Shown: positions 33,713 to 43,979 of the stretch, one piece after another | How the letters are laid out: every line of letters starts with the position of its first letter | How positions within the stretch are numbered: position 1 is the stretch's first letter | Assembly (NCBI GenBank): GCA_003162595.1 | Contig: PMNJ01000345.1 | Span: 1-44,414 of the forward strand | Direction of reading: 5' to 3' | From: Bacteroidales bacterium | GTDB taxonomy: Bacteria; Bacteroidota; Bacteroidia; Bacteroidales; VadinHA17 | Length of the DNA stretch: 44,414 nucleotides | The notes under the pieces: model-generated | Told to the model about the DNA's origin: nothing | The model's input: only the letters and a program-made list of their open reading frames with translations | Databases searched by the model: none | Position numbers and translations under genes: made by a program

Positions 33713-36493
33713 TTATTTAGTTATCCTGAAGGAATACTTTCCCGACCCGATATAGCATATAAGTTGTCCATTCCCCCTTTTCAAAACCTGAACATCGGAA
33801 GATTTCCCTAATACTTTGTCCCCTTCCGTAACGATTGAGGTTTCATTTACAGGAAGAAACAATGTTGCTGATGAATTAGCAGGAATTTCAACGTTAATAA
33901 GGGTAAAATCCTTTCGTTTTTCCCAGTTACATATAATTTGGCCATAAGGTGACTGATACGAAGTGTTTGCAAAATTAATATCTCCAACCATTTCAGGCTT
34001 TATAAGTATTTCTTTGAAACCATAGGAATTTGACTGTTGATCAATTCCGCCTAAGCTTTCATAAAACCACTCCATCAAGTGGCCTAACATCATATGATTG
34101 TTAGAGGATATTTCATTTGCTGACCAGGATTCGGTTAATGAAGTTGCTCCTCTTTTTAATTGGAAACCATATCCGGGAACATCGTCGCGTGCGTTCATTT
34201 CGAATAACAACTGTGATTTTCCGTTTTTTGTCAGAGCTTCAATAAGGTAATGAAATCCAATATCTCCTGCGGTGAGGGCCTTATTGCCGGTAATGATTGA
34301 ATCAACCAGGTTATTCAGAACTTGTTCTTTGATCTTTTCATCAACCAGTCCAAAACAAAGTGGCATCGACATGGCTGTCTGGCTTCCGGTTGAATATACG
34401 TTGGTTTTAGTATTAAAGAATTTATTATTGAAAGCTAGTTTCACTTTCTCTGACCAATCAAAATAAAAGCTTTTCTCCTGGTCTTTATGGAGTACTTCTG
34501 CCATTTGTGCGAGCAATTTAAGATCGTAATAATAAATTGCGGTTGCCGTAAGCTCGCGTGGAGTGAGCTGTGCCGGTCCGGGATCTTTAGGCCCCAGGTC
34601 GTACCAGTCACCAAGGCCGTACGAGAGAATATGATTATTTGCCTTGGTTCCCAGGTATTTTACATAACGGGTCATCATTGGCCAGGCCTTTTCCATAACC
34701 GACTGATCTCCATACCATTTATGTACCAGCCATGGTAAAATAACAGAAGCGCTTCCCCATTCGGGAGAATCACGGAAGCCATCTCCAAATGGCACATATT
34801 CCGGAGCGATATCTGGCACGAGGCCATTCTCCAATTGAGAATCCGACATATCGTTCACAATCTTTTTGTATAGGTGCAAAATGTCGAAATTAAAATTCAC
34901 GGAATTCCCCATCAGAAAAGTTTGTTCGAGCCATCCCAGTTTTTCCCTATGGGGACAGTCAGTAACTATACTTTGGAAGTTGCTTTTTATGGCCCAGTTT
35001 ATTAAGGTATAGATGCGGTTAAAAAGTTCGTTTGAGCATTGAAAAGAACCATTCTGCGGACTGGAGTTTCGGGTATGCATTAAACTTAAAGAAATAACCG
35101 CAGGAAGTTCGCCTGGTGATTTGGATGTATCGGGGATTGCTCCTTCAACCATTACATAGCGGAAACCATAATAGGTAAATTTCGGCCTCCAGGTTTCAAC
35201 TCCGTCTCCTTTGAGGGTATAGTTAAAATAGTATGGCTCTCCGCTGGCTTTCTGATTAATTTCTTTTTGAGGTGTAAGTAATTCCCCGGGAATGAGTTTA
35301 ATTACCTGTCCTTTTTTCCCTTTAACCTTCAATTCAATAATACCTGAAGCATTTTGACCAAAATCGTATAAATATTTTCCGGTTTCATTCTTTTGGATAG
35401 CCTTTGTATTAAATGTTTCCTCAACAGTAACTGAATAATCCTGTTCAGCCTTAAGAGTCCCTTTTGGCACATGTGGAAGGATTGCTGCTTTCCAGATACG
35501 ATCATCGAACCCTTGTCTCTCCCAGCCTTTTTGCTCGAGACGGGCATCGTAATCTTCACCACCGTAAATACTGGAATAGGTAATTGCCGAAGGAGCTGTT
35601 TTCCAGTCAGCCCCGGAAACAATATTTTCCTCTGAACCATCGGAATAGGTGATCTTTAGTTTGCATATCATCTTAGGCATGCCATAAGCAATAATCAGTT
35701 TCCAGTACCGCTCGCGGTTAATATTATAAAAACCGTTGCCAACAATCGCTCCAATAACATTTTCCCCTGTCTCAAGGTTTTTAGTTACATCATATGTATT
35801 ATATAAAATAGTTTTATCATAACTTGTCCATCCGGGAGTTAAAAAGCCTTTCCCTATTTTTGTACCATTCATGTAAACTTCGTATTGACCTAACCCGGTG
35901 ATAAAAAGACTGGCAGAGGCAATTTTCCTGCTGAGTTCAAATTCTTTTCTGAACAAAGGAATAACAGGCCTCTGCAATGCTTTATTCCCTATATTGTTTT
36001 GAACTGAGGCCATGCCAGGGACAACTCTCATGGAATCGGGTAAATCTTCATAGCCAATCCATTGGGCGTTGCTCCAGTCGCCCGCGTTCATCAGCCCCAT
36101 TCCCCAGGTTGCAGATTCGCTCCATCCTGTAGTTTTGCCCGAATCATCCCAAACCATTACCTTCCAGAAATAGCGTTTTGAGGATTGTAACGGTACTCCC
36201 TTATATGGAATAAGGATAGATGCGCTTGAGTTAATTTTTTTACTATCCCATACATTTCCAAGTTCAGCAGAAAGTTTATTGGGATTGTCGGATACGATTA
36301 TCCTATAGGCAGACTGTTTAAAATTTCTGATTTCTGATTGTATTTGCCAGCTTAAAACAGGATGCAGAGCATCAATACCCAGGGGGTTGATGAAATTTTC
36401 ACATTTCAGGTTTGTAACCTTAATGTAATTTTTTTCTGGTGCATTTGAAGTAAATACAATGAGTACCAGACAAATGGTTACTAAAAATTTCAT
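33713..36493 (-). CDS. GH78 alpha-L-rhamnosidase
   Basis: 926 residues from the ATG at 36493 (MKFLVTICLVLIVF), which gives a proper signal peptide; the longer frame to 36541 would overlap the decayed gene upstream. Beta-sandwich modules fill the N-terminal half (SWQIQSE, WMGLG-type segment ATWGMGLM, ARLEQKGWERQGFDD). The (alpha/alpha)6 barrel begins near IVTDCPHREKLGWLEQ, a signature of GH78 with acidic residues implicated in catalysis, and continues through WGSASVILPW and TSLTESWSANEISSNNHMMLGH. It removes alpha-L-rhamnose from oligosaccharides such as rhamnogalacturonan. The isomerase gene follows 80 bp downstream, giving a release-and-use pair. Confidence 0.94.
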   Translation of the reverse strand: MKFLVTICLVLIVFTSNAPEKNYIKVTNLKCENFINPLGIDALHPVLSWQIQSEIRNFKQSAYRIIVSDNPNKLSAELGNVWDSKKINSSASILIPYKGVPLQSSKRYFWKVMVWDDSGKTTGWSESATWGMGLMNAGDWSNAQWIGYEDLPDSMRVVPGMASVQNNIGNKALQRPVIPLFRKEFELSRKIASASLFITGLGQYEVYMNGTKIGKGFLTPGWTSYDKTILYNTYDVTKNLETGENVIGAIVGNGFYNINRERYWKLIIAYGMPKMICKLKITYSDGSEENIVSGADWKTAPSAITYSSIYGGEDYDARLEQKGWERQGFDDRIWKAAILPHVPKGTLKAEQDYSVTVEETFNTKAIQKNETGKYLYDFGQNASGIIELKVKGKKGQVIKLIPGELLTPQKEINQKASGEPYYFNYTLKGDGVETWRPKFTYYGFRYVMVEGAIPDTSKSPGELPAVISLSLMHTRNSSPQNGSFQCSNELFNRIYTLINWAIKSNFQSIVTDCPHREKLGWLEQTFLMGNSVNFNFDILHLYKKIVNDMSDSQLENGLVPDIAPEYVPFGDGFRDSPEWGSASVILPWLVHKWYGDQSVMEKAWPMMTRYVKYLGTKANNHILSYGLGDWYDLGPKDPGPAQLTPRELTATAIYYYDLKLLAQMAEVLHKDQEKSFYFDWSEKVKLAFNNKFFNTKTNVYSTGSQTAMSMPLCFGLVDEKIKEQVLNNLVDSIITGNKALTAGDIGFHYLIEALTKNGKSQLLFEMNARDDVPGYGFQLKRGATSLTESWSANEISSNNHMMLGHLMEWFYESLGGIDQQSNSYGFKEILIKPEMVGDINFANTSYQSPYGQIICNWEKRKDFTLINVEIPANSSATLFLPVNETSIVTEGDKVLGKSSDVQVLKRGNGQLICYIGSGKYSFRITK

Positions 36494-36537
36494 AGGGTTT
36501 TCAATAAATTTATGACTGAGCTTAGTTATTATCGCTA

Positions 36538-37026
36538 TCATTTGATTTCTATTTTAAATGCAATGGACGATGAATTCATTAAGCCACCAGAAAAAACAAT
36601 TTTCCAAACAGGGATTTTTACATCAGTATATCTTTCGGGATTCGATTCTATCTGGATCGCTAAAACCTCAATTCCGTTAACCCATACTTTTGGCCTCGAA
36701 ATGGATTGAATGAACATTGATTGAACTCCCGGAGGTGCCATAAACCTATACCATCCGAATTCTCCTTTTGATTGTGAGAAGCAATTAAAAGCAAGTACGG
36801 ATGGTTTAAGGTACCATTCTGTCGCGAGTTGAACTGGCTGTTTCCATTCTGAGGTTAGTTGGTTATCTTTGAAAACAAAATACCCACGACCCACAGCATT
36901 ATACTTCAAGATAACAGGATTGCTGCCAGATTTCAGTTCAACTCAATTCTGTACGTTTGGTAGTAACGCATGATTCAAATAGACTTTTACTGGCAATAAT
37001 CCGTTCTTGCTAATTTTTGCCTTCAT
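36538..37026 (-). pseudogene. Decayed C-terminal fragment of a glycoside hydrolase
   Basis: One frame of 163 codons from an ATG at 37026 (MKAKISKNG) to the stop at 36538 is interrupted by a single TGA at 36945-36943. Downstream of that stop, VELKSGSNPVILKYNAVGRG leads into PKVWVNGIEVLAIQIE, IVFSGGLMNSS and IAFKIEIK. These are the strands of a carbohydrate-binding jelly roll like the C-terminal domain of GH2- or GH106-type enzymes. The catalytic part is absent, so the gene is most likely a remnant of a larger hydrolase deleted between GH31 and GH78. The 123-residue part from 36909 remains open but probably not functional. Homology is by pattern only. Confidence 0.6.
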
Positions 37027-37132
37027 TTGTTTTAGTACTGTAACCGTCTACCACAAATAATAAACTGAACCTTCTTTTTCAGCTCTCAGAGGATAAACAG
37101 GTGCAGATTTATTTTACTTATCAGACATAAAA

Positions 37133-37155
37133 GAGGAGGCTTACCATATCTCCTC
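37133..37155 (-). terminator. Weak possible terminator after GH31
   Basis: On the minus strand GAGGAG pairs with CTCCTC across an 11-base loop, followed by TTTTATG, about 30 bp after the GH31 stop. The stem is only six pairs. Confidence 0.4.
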
Positions 37156-37184
37156 AATTAAGAGACGCCTTATTATTGGTTTGA

Positions 37185-39578
37185 TTATTTTTTAATTTTA
37201 ATTTCTTTCCCGTTATACTCGACAATCTCTGCCTTTTTAGCCGGTTCTACTCCGGTGCCATTATTACTATTAACCAAAACAATTTTAAATGTTCTTTTCT
37301 CCAACATCCCGGGGAATTTACCATTTCTGTCATTTATTGTAAAGGTTTTTTCAGCTTCATTCCAGTTCATGGCAATTGTGGAATACTTTCCTGATTCGTA
37401 ATTATAGGTATCGTTTTCATCCTCATAAAGAACGAATTTGGCATCAGCGCCAGTATAGATACGGATTTCGATTGGGTCTGCAGCTTTTTCAGTAGCATAC
37501 TGAAGGTAGGGTCCCATTGGGATAATTGAACCGGCCCTTATATAAAGAGGAATGGTTTCGATTGGAGCATCAGCATCTATTGTTTGTCCGCCGGTAATCA
37601 ATTTACCTGTCCAGAAGTCGTACCAATTTGCCATTTTCGGAAGATATACCTTTCTGGTTTTCTTAATATCCTTGTTATTTGAAAGACTATATAAACTCTT
37701 TGTGACCGGGCTCACCATAAAAGCCGGACCAAACATATACTGATCAGGAATTGATTTAATAGCAGCATCATCAGGAAAATCGAAAGCAAGCGATCGCATA
37801 ATGGTATAGCCTTCGCTGGTTACTTTCCAGGCAAGCGAATAGATGTAAGGTAAAAGCCGGTAGCGTAAATTGTCGTAATTCAACAATATAGATTTCGTTG
37901 TGGCATCCCAGTTGTCGGAGAATAGAGCCCTCTCGCCTTTTCCGTGAATTCTGAAAATGGGGCTGAATGTTCCGAACTGAAACCATCGTGTAAATAACTC
38001 ACGGTTATTCGGTGTTGACCAATCAGGAGCCTGCCAGTGAAAATGGTAGCCGCCAATATCTGAAGTCCAGTAAGGAATACCCGATGCACATGCATTAATC
38101 CCCTGAGGTACCTGGTTCCTGTAAGCATTCCATGTGCAGGTAACATCTGACGACCATAATGTTGCAGCATTTCTTTGCTGCCCTGCAAATGCCTGACGGA
38201 TAAGGAAAAAGGCTCTTTTTTCCGGAATATCTCTTCTCCAGTTATTGTATAAACCGGTAGCATGCATTAAGGAATAAGTATTCATGTAATCTATACCCCT
38301 TCCAATAGCAAAATTGCTTTTTCTTCTTGCATCAAGATCGCCTCCGTTATCGGGTTCGCACTGGTCAATCCACCATGCATCCCAGCCGTAACGCCCTATC
38401 AGACTGTCGTATGCCTGTTTCCAATATAGTGCTCGGGCCTGAGGGCTGTGAGCATCATAATAACTATCCATAATATGGGTCATTGCATTATCCCATAAAA
38501 TATCTGTCATTCCTCCGGAATGAGTCATCTGGTCAAATGTCTTTGTCCCTTTTGAGAAAACAGGCCAGATGGAAATCATGGCATGAATATTTGCCTTATG
38601 CAATTCATCGACCATTGCTTTTGGGTCGGGGTATCTTTCGGGCCACATTACGTGCGATCCAATAACATTTGGTTCCCAGTAGAACCAATCCTGGACAATA
38701 CAATCAACAGGGATTTTGTTAATACGGTATTTATCTTTAACCGATAAAATTTCTGCCTGACTTTTGTACCTGTCCTGCGACTGGAAAAGGCCAAATGACC
38801 ATTTCGGGAACATTGGGGCGGTTCCCGTGGCATTGCGGTAAGAAGCTACTATATGATCGAAATCGGGGCCATAGATTAAATAATAATCGACCATATTACC
38901 ACTTTCCGATACATATTTGAATTTGGTATTTGCAGCCTCAGCACCAAAGAAGCTGGCAACCGAGTAATTATCCCACATAAGGCCATAACCTCTGGTAGAG
39001 AGAAGTACCGGAATTGCACCAGTCATATACTTGATAGCCATTTCCTGATTCCGGCCTTTATAGTTTATCGAAAGAGAATCTTCAGGATGACATCCCAGAC
39101 CATAAAGTGATTCATCTGCCGGAGAATCAAACTGAGTTGTGCAACTATAAACCGGAATACCGGCAACTGTAGCCTCTGACATCGATTTACCATTCAATTC
39201 ATCCTCGCTAAGAATAAGATTTCCTTTTAGATCTGTGTATTTGACAAAATTGCTAATCTTGTTTACTATTACCTTTAACTGGGCTGTACTTATGATAATT
39301 TCGCTGGTATTCTCATTTATTGTGAAGCCAGGAGTGATTTTCCATTCATTTGTGATTACCAGTGAAGGTTTGTCAAGGAATAATGGCAACGAAGTGTATT
39401 TTACCTCAACAATATTGTCCGTGCATATTTTCACTTTCATCATTCCTTTGTCCAGTATGCAGGTTATCCCATCGTTGTTTTTTGTAAATGATACAACTTT
39501 TGCCTGAGTTGCAACAGAGAAGATAACTAATGCCAGTACTGACAGGAGTTTTTTGGTTTTAAAAGCCGTAAGTTTCAT
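37185..39578 (-). CDS. GH31-family alpha-glycosidase (alpha-xylosidase/alpha-glucosidase type)
   Basis: 797 residues with a signal peptide to about residue 26 (VATQAK). A beta-sandwich N-domain precedes the TIM barrel, which begins near PKWSFGLFQSQDRYKS. The nucleophile is expected at Asp405 in AWWIDQCEPD and the acid/base at Asp478 in LWSSDVT; IPYWTSDIGGYHF adds a substrate-binding Asp. The C-terminal beta domains follow, ending in a Lys-rich tail. Bacteroidota homologues with QDWFYW and MWPERYPDP in the barrel are often alpha-xylosidases, which would fit xylose-decorated glycans, but alpha-glucosidase activity cannot be excluded. It lies 130 bp downstream of the GH35-like gene. Confidence 0.92.
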   Translation of the reverse strand: MKLTAFKTKKLLSVLALVIFSVATQAKVVSFTKNNDGITCILDKGMMKVKICTDNIVEVKYTSLPLFLDKPSLVITNEWKITPGFTINENTSEIIISTAQLKVIVNKISNFVKYTDLKGNLILSEDELNGKSMSEATVAGIPVYSCTTQFDSPADESLYGLGCHPEDSLSINYKGRNQEMAIKYMTGAIPVLLSTRGYGLMWDNYSVASFFGAEAANTKFKYVSESGNMVDYYLIYGPDFDHIVASYRNATGTAPMFPKWSFGLFQSQDRYKSQAEILSVKDKYRINKIPVDCIVQDWFYWEPNVIGSHVMWPERYPDPKAMVDELHKANIHAMISIWPVFSKGTKTFDQMTHSGGMTDILWDNAMTHIMDSYYDAHSPQARALYWKQAYDSLIGRYGWDAWWIDQCEPDNGGDLDARRKSNFAIGRGIDYMNTYSLMHATGLYNNWRRDIPEKRAFFLIRQAFAGQQRNAATLWSSDVTCTWNAYRNQVPQGINACASGIPYWTSDIGGYHFHWQAPDWSTPNNRELFTRWFQFGTFSPIFRIHGKGERALFSDNWDATTKSILLNYDNLRYRLLPYIYSLAWKVTSEGYTIMRSLAFDFPDDAAIKSIPDQYMFGPAFMVSPVTKSLYSLSNNKDIKKTRKVYLPKMANWYDFWTGKLITGGQTIDADAPIETIPLYIRAGSIIPMGPYLQYATEKAADPIEIRIYTGADAKFVLYEDENDTYNYESGKYSTIAMNWNEAEKTFTINDRNGKFPGMLEKRTFKIVLVNSNNGTGVEPAKKAEIVEYNGKEIKIKK

Positions 39579-39708
39579 TTTTAAGTTTTAAGTTTCAAAT
39601 ACTAATTAGTCTGGATAATTATAAATATTTACCTGTATTATTGTTCATTTAGTCCAGCAAATGTAAAGAATTGAGCAGTGTTTTCAAAGTGATTCTGTTA
39701 TTATTCCA

Positions 39709-41373
39709 TCATCGTTCATAAGAAACTGTTTTGAAATGGAATATGGCTGATTCTGAGGGATAAGCACGGTATTTCCCAATTCTGTAAACCGGATCGCCAC
39801 TGCTCAAAAATCCTGCTTCATCACCATTATGGAGTACGATTGGTTTCCATAGACCATTTACATATGTTCCTTCCCAGGCGTCTTTCAACCATACTTCCTT
39901 TTTAGGGTTTGTGGAGTAAGTACTGACAGCAAGGTTCATCCCTGCTACAATAAACTCGTTCTCACCGGTCTGTATAAAAATGCCATAACAGGCAGGATTT
40001 CTCGGCCTTGCAAAAGGATTATTTGGTTCAGCAACAGGTGGACGACGGAAGAATGGCCTCTGAAACTTTATTGAGACTGTAATATCGCTGTTTAATTTGA
40101 TATCGCGACCAATAGTATCGCCCTGACTTTTATAAAGCCCGAACATTTTACCACTACCCTGATATTTGGTAATCAGTGGCATCAACCTGGTTAACAGCTC
40201 ATACTCATTAGCCATAACATTCCCCTGGTTATCAATACCAAAGGGAGAAAAGCAGATGGCATCGTGTTCGGCAAAAGCGTAAGTCCCCGGACCATCGGTA
40301 GTATTCGTTTCCGGTATAAACAAGGGGTTATCGGCCCTGTGAAAAAATCTGGCCTCATCCTTGAAATCACCGCCATAAAGGTCGGGTGACAGTATATCAA
40401 TTGACGGCGCACCTTCCTTCCAGATGTCATGCACGGTCAAAATAGGGCCGCCACTAGGGTAATTTCCCGGTTTTCCAGGATTCGGCCGTGGGTTGGGCAT
40501 CCAGCAGTTTGCATACATTGGAATATTGTAGGCTTTTTTCCCAGATTCAGCAACTGCGTTTAAATAACGGGAATAATTCCAGGCCATAAAGAATAAATCG
40601 GCATCATCATTCTTCCCAAATATTTCAGCCCAGGTACCTTTTGTTTTGGAACCATTACTCTCCCAGACAGTTTTCAGTTCAATCTGCAGGGTCTGCCTGT
40701 TTTTTATCATGTATTGAATAAGTTCTTCGGGTACCTGCGATTCAAACGTTTTATTGGCTTCTGAACTGAAGTCCCTCGTCTGACCAAGTGTTCCCACTTC
40801 ATTTTCAACCTGAATCACAAGGATAGTGTTCTCTTTACTATCAACTTCAGCTATATGCTTCATCAGTGCATTGAACGCTTTGGCATCAGCATCACAGGTT
40901 GCAGCGCATAGGGGAGTAAGAGTACGTGTATTTTCACCCTTGTCGTTCTTAACCCTTGCAAACCGTTTGGTATCGCTTATTACCCATACAGGTGCGTAAG
41001 GTGAAAGACCATTTTTCCATGTACCAAACCACAAAATTCCCAGTTTCATATCATTTTCACGGGCAACTCTTATGAGTTCATCCACTGAGGTAAAATCAAA
41101 TATGCCTTCTTTTGGTTCAATAATTTCCCAGGAAACAGAAACCAGAACCGAATTCAGATTAGCATCGTGCAAGTCCTTCATTGTTTTTGCCATATAGGGA
41201 ATATTGGAGCCCGATGAATTATTTACTTCACCGGCCAGCATTAAAAATGGCTTTCCATGAACAATTAACTGAATTGCACCGTAATCATTTTTCTTAAGAG
41301 CAGGGATCTGTGCATTTGCTGCATTGAAGAAAATAAGACCTACCAGAATAAGTATTGAATTTTTCATTTTCAT
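39709..41373 (-). CDS. GH35-like beta-galactosidase with DUF5597-type C-terminal domain
   Basis: 554 residues from the ATG at 41373 (Met at 41367 also possible); the longer frame to 41445 lacks a better signal. The signal peptide ends near NAANAQI. LVHGKPFLMLAGEVNNSS-type start (here LIVHGKPFLMLAGEVNN) and SVSWEIIEPKEGIFDFTS are characteristic of GH35/GH42-like barrels. Acid/base Glu192 is in VIQVENEVG and nucleophile Glu355 in LFIPETN. The last 150 residues resemble DUF5597 (FIVAGMNLAVS, GTYVNGLWKP, GDEAGF). Probable activity is exo-beta-galactosidase. It is about 150 bp downstream of GH95. Confidence 0.85.
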   Translation of the reverse strand: MKMKNSILILVGLIFFNAANAQIPALKKNDYGAIQLIVHGKPFLMLAGEVNNSSGSNIPYMAKTMKDLHDANLNSVLVSVSWEIIEPKEGIFDFTSVDELIRVARENDMKLGILWFGTWKNGLSPYAPVWVISDTKRFARVKNDKGENTRTLTPLCAATCDADAKAFNALMKHIAEVDSKENTILVIQVENEVGTLGQTRDFSSEANKTFESQVPEELIQYMIKNRQTLQIELKTVWESNGSKTKGTWAEIFGKNDDADLFFMAWNYSRYLNAVAESGKKAYNIPMYANCWMPNPRPNPGKPGNYPSGGPILTVHDIWKEGAPSIDILSPDLYGGDFKDEARFFHRADNPLFIPETNTTDGPGTYAFAEHDAICFSPFGIDNQGNVMANEYELLTRLMPLITKYQGSGKMFGLYKSQGDTIGRDIKLNSDITVSIKFQRPFFRRPPVAEPNNPFARPRNPACYGIFIQTGENEFIVAGMNLAVSTYSTNPKKEVWLKDAWEGTYVNGLWKPIVLHNGDEAGFLSSGDPVYRIGKYRAYPSESAIFHFKTVSYER

Positions 41374-41521
41374 TAGAATATTATGAATTGTAAATATTTT
41401 TGAAACATCAAAGGGAAAACTGAACAAAATAACAAACTCATCCAATTCGATGGACCAGGTAACAGGCTAACCATTTTGAGCTTTTTCATGATGATAGAGT
41501 TCATTTATTATTCATGCTTGT

Positions 41522-43936
41522 TTACTTAATATTCTGCCACTCTATTTCCATCTTTTGTCCTTTCTTCAGAATAACTTCCTTTTGTTTGTTGCCACATATC
41601 AGTAAGGTCTTCCCATCTGCTTTTGCATAAATAACAAGGTTTTTCAATTTTTTTTGTGCCCAATCCATTGAAATCTCGTAGCCTCCCCTGGCACATATCC
41701 CTTTTACTGAACCACTTTCCCATGCGTCAGGAAGCGCCGGAAGAAGTCGTATTTCATTTTCTGACGATTGAAGCAGCATTTCAACCACCGCGGCGGAGCC
41801 GCCAAAATTACCATCAATCTGAAAGGGCGGACAAGCGTCAAATAAATTGGCATATGTGCCGCCTCCTTCTGAATAGTACGGATCGTCGCTATTAACTGCG
41901 ACATATTTCAGCAATTCACGATACATTTTATAAGCATGGTTTCCATCACCAAGCCGTGCCCATAGATTTATACGCCAGCCTTTGGACCAACCGGTAGTCT
42001 GATCACCTTTTATTTCCAGGGTTTTCCGGCAGGCATTTGCCAGTTCGGGTGTTTGTACCAGGTCTATCGAATGGCCGGGATAAAGACCAAAGAGGTGAGA
42101 CTGATGACGATGTTGCGGGTCTTCATCTTTCCAATCATAATACCATTCCTGCAGATTCCCGTTCTTACCTATCATATAAGGATGTAAACGGGCCAGAGCA
42201 TCTTCAAGTTTTGTTCTGAAATCTACATCAGTATTTAAGATACGGGATGCTCTGATTGTCTGGGCAAAACATTCACGTATCATTGCCAGATCTGCTGTTC
42301 CACCATATAAAGTTGCCCCATGATATCCCTTATCTGTAATGTACCTGTTCTCCGGTGAAGTTGACGGAGAGGTGATTAATTTACCGTCTTTGTCTTCTAC
42401 AAGCCAATCGAGGCAGAACTGAGCAGCGCCCTTCATGAGAGGATATCCACTATTTTTAAGAAAATCAATGTCTTTTGTGAAAATATAGTGTTCCCATAAA
42501 TTGGTGCTCAGCCAGGTTCCTCCCATGTTCCAGTTGGCCCAGGAAGGATCTCCTGATCCGAAATTACCAACAGGGTTGCTCATGGCCCAGATGTCGGAAT
42601 TGTGGCAGAGTACCCATCCATTGCAGCCATAGAAAGTTTGTGCCGTTATCGCTCCGGTTACCGATGCATTCTTAATAAAAGTCAGCAATGGCCGGTACAT
42701 CTCTGAAAGATTGCTGTTCTCAGACAGCCAGTAGTTCTCCTCTAAATTTATGTTTGTGGTATAGTTACAGCTCCATGGCGGACGAAGGTATGGGTTCCAC
42801 ATTCCCTGCAGATTAGCCGGCACTCCCGGAGTACGTGAACTGCTGATAAGCAAGTACCGGCCATACTGGAAATAAAGTATCTCCAGGGTTTTATCTTCTT
42901 TCCCTTCCGAATACCGCTTTAGCCTTTCATTTGTTGGTAAATCGGGAGCATCAGTTTTTCCAAGTGTCAGACTTACGCGGTTAAAATATTTCTGGTAATC
43001 GGCCAGATGGGATGATTTCAACTGCTGAAACGATTTTGGAAAAGCTTTTCCCATTTGCCCTTTGGCAAGACTTTCATCATTCAGACCCTCTGATGCCGGG
43101 TCCTTATCAAAGCCGTTAAAGCTGGTAGCTATTGATACATAAACCAATGCTTCAGTAGCATCTTTAACTCCAAGTGTACTGTCTGAAGTAACAATTCTTC
43201 CGTCGCTGTTTTTAATTTTAAAGAGGGCCGTAAAGCGTGTTCCCTTTTTTTCATTAAAAACTATTGCATCAGGAATATCTCCCAAATAGTTTGGAACTGC
43301 ATGCATGGGCGCATATCCTTCTGCTTTTAAATCAGAATTTTCAAGTGATATTTTATATTTCAAAAGGCTGTTGAACCTGATACTGAAATTTAAAGCTGCC
43401 TTTTTCGAGCTTGCAAGCCTGATGATCATTACCTGATCGGGATAAGAAATGAAGTATTCGCGAGTATATGTAATACCATTAATATCATACTTCACTTTAG
43501 AAACTGCATCCCCAATATTCAACTCACGGTAATAATCCTTTGGTTCACCATTTTGTTTCATATCAATAAATAAAGTGCCCAGCGGACAATATGATTCTGA
43601 AAATTTACCCTGTAATTTGTGCTGCAACTGATCGGCCAGTTTATAATCGTCATTTTTCAGGGCCTCCCTTATGGCTGGCAGGTTTTTATATGCTTCCGGA
43701 TTCATATTTGCGTCTACCGGACCACCTGACCATAATGTTATATCGTTCAGATAAATTTTATCGGAGTTTATACCTCCAAATACCGATGCACCCATTTTAC
43801 CATTCCCCAGCACCAGACTTTCTTCAAAATACCGGGCAGGCTGGTCGTACCAGAGGGTGTTTCCCGATTGCGCAAGAATATTGGTTGTTTCCGATATAAT
43901 CAGCGACAGAGTAATAACTGCAATTGCTTTTTTCAT
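41522..43936 (-). CDS. GH95 alpha-L-fucosidase or alpha-L-galactosidase
   Basis: 804 residues with a signal peptide to about residue 22 (NILAQS). The N-terminal beta domain begins LWYDQPARYFEESLVLGNGK. The (alpha/alpha)6 barrel contains the GH95 catalytic set: the Asn pair N395/N397 in TTNINLEENYW, Glu529 in SPSTSPENRY, and the Asp in FQIDGNFGGSAAVVEML near residue 720. It inverts alpha-1,2-L-fucosyl linkages; some pectin-active Bacteroides members instead prefer L-galactose, and sequence alone does not decide. It is the first complete gene of the right-hand enzyme block, 43 bp downstream of the GH51-type gene. Confidence 0.94.
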   Translation of the reverse strand: MKKAIAVITLSLIISETTNILAQSGNTLWYDQPARYFEESLVLGNGKMGASVFGGINSDKIYLNDITLWSGGPVDANMNPEAYKNLPAIREALKNDDYKLADQLQHKLQGKFSESYCPLGTLFIDMKQNGEPKDYYRELNIGDAVSKVKYDINGITYTREYFISYPDQVMIIRLASSKKAALNFSIRFNSLLKYKISLENSDLKAEGYAPMHAVPNYLGDIPDAIVFNEKKGTRFTALFKIKNSDGRIVTSDSTLGVKDATEALVYVSIATSFNGFDKDPASEGLNDESLAKGQMGKAFPKSFQQLKSSHLADYQKYFNRVSLTLGKTDAPDLPTNERLKRYSEGKEDKTLEILYFQYGRYLLISSSRTPGVPANLQGMWNPYLRPPWSCNYTTNINLEENYWLSENSNLSEMYRPLLTFIKNASVTGAITAQTFYGCNGWVLCHNSDIWAMSNPVGNFGSGDPSWANWNMGGTWLSTNLWEHYIFTKDIDFLKNSGYPLMKGAAQFCLDWLVEDKDGKLITSPSTSPENRYITDKGYHGATLYGGTADLAMIRECFAQTIRASRILNTDVDFRTKLEDALARLHPYMIGKNGNLQEWYYDWKDEDPQHRHQSHLFGLYPGHSIDLVQTPELANACRKTLEIKGDQTTGWSKGWRINLWARLGDGNHAYKMYRELLKYVAVNSDDPYYSEGGGTYANLFDACPPFQIDGNFGGSAAVVEMLLQSSENEIRLLPALPDAWESGSVKGICARGGYEISMDWAQKKLKNLVIYAKADGKTLLICGNKQKEVILKKGQKMEIEWQNIK

Positions 43937-43979
43937 TTGTTATACATATTAGCAGATTTACAACACTTCAGACTTAATC

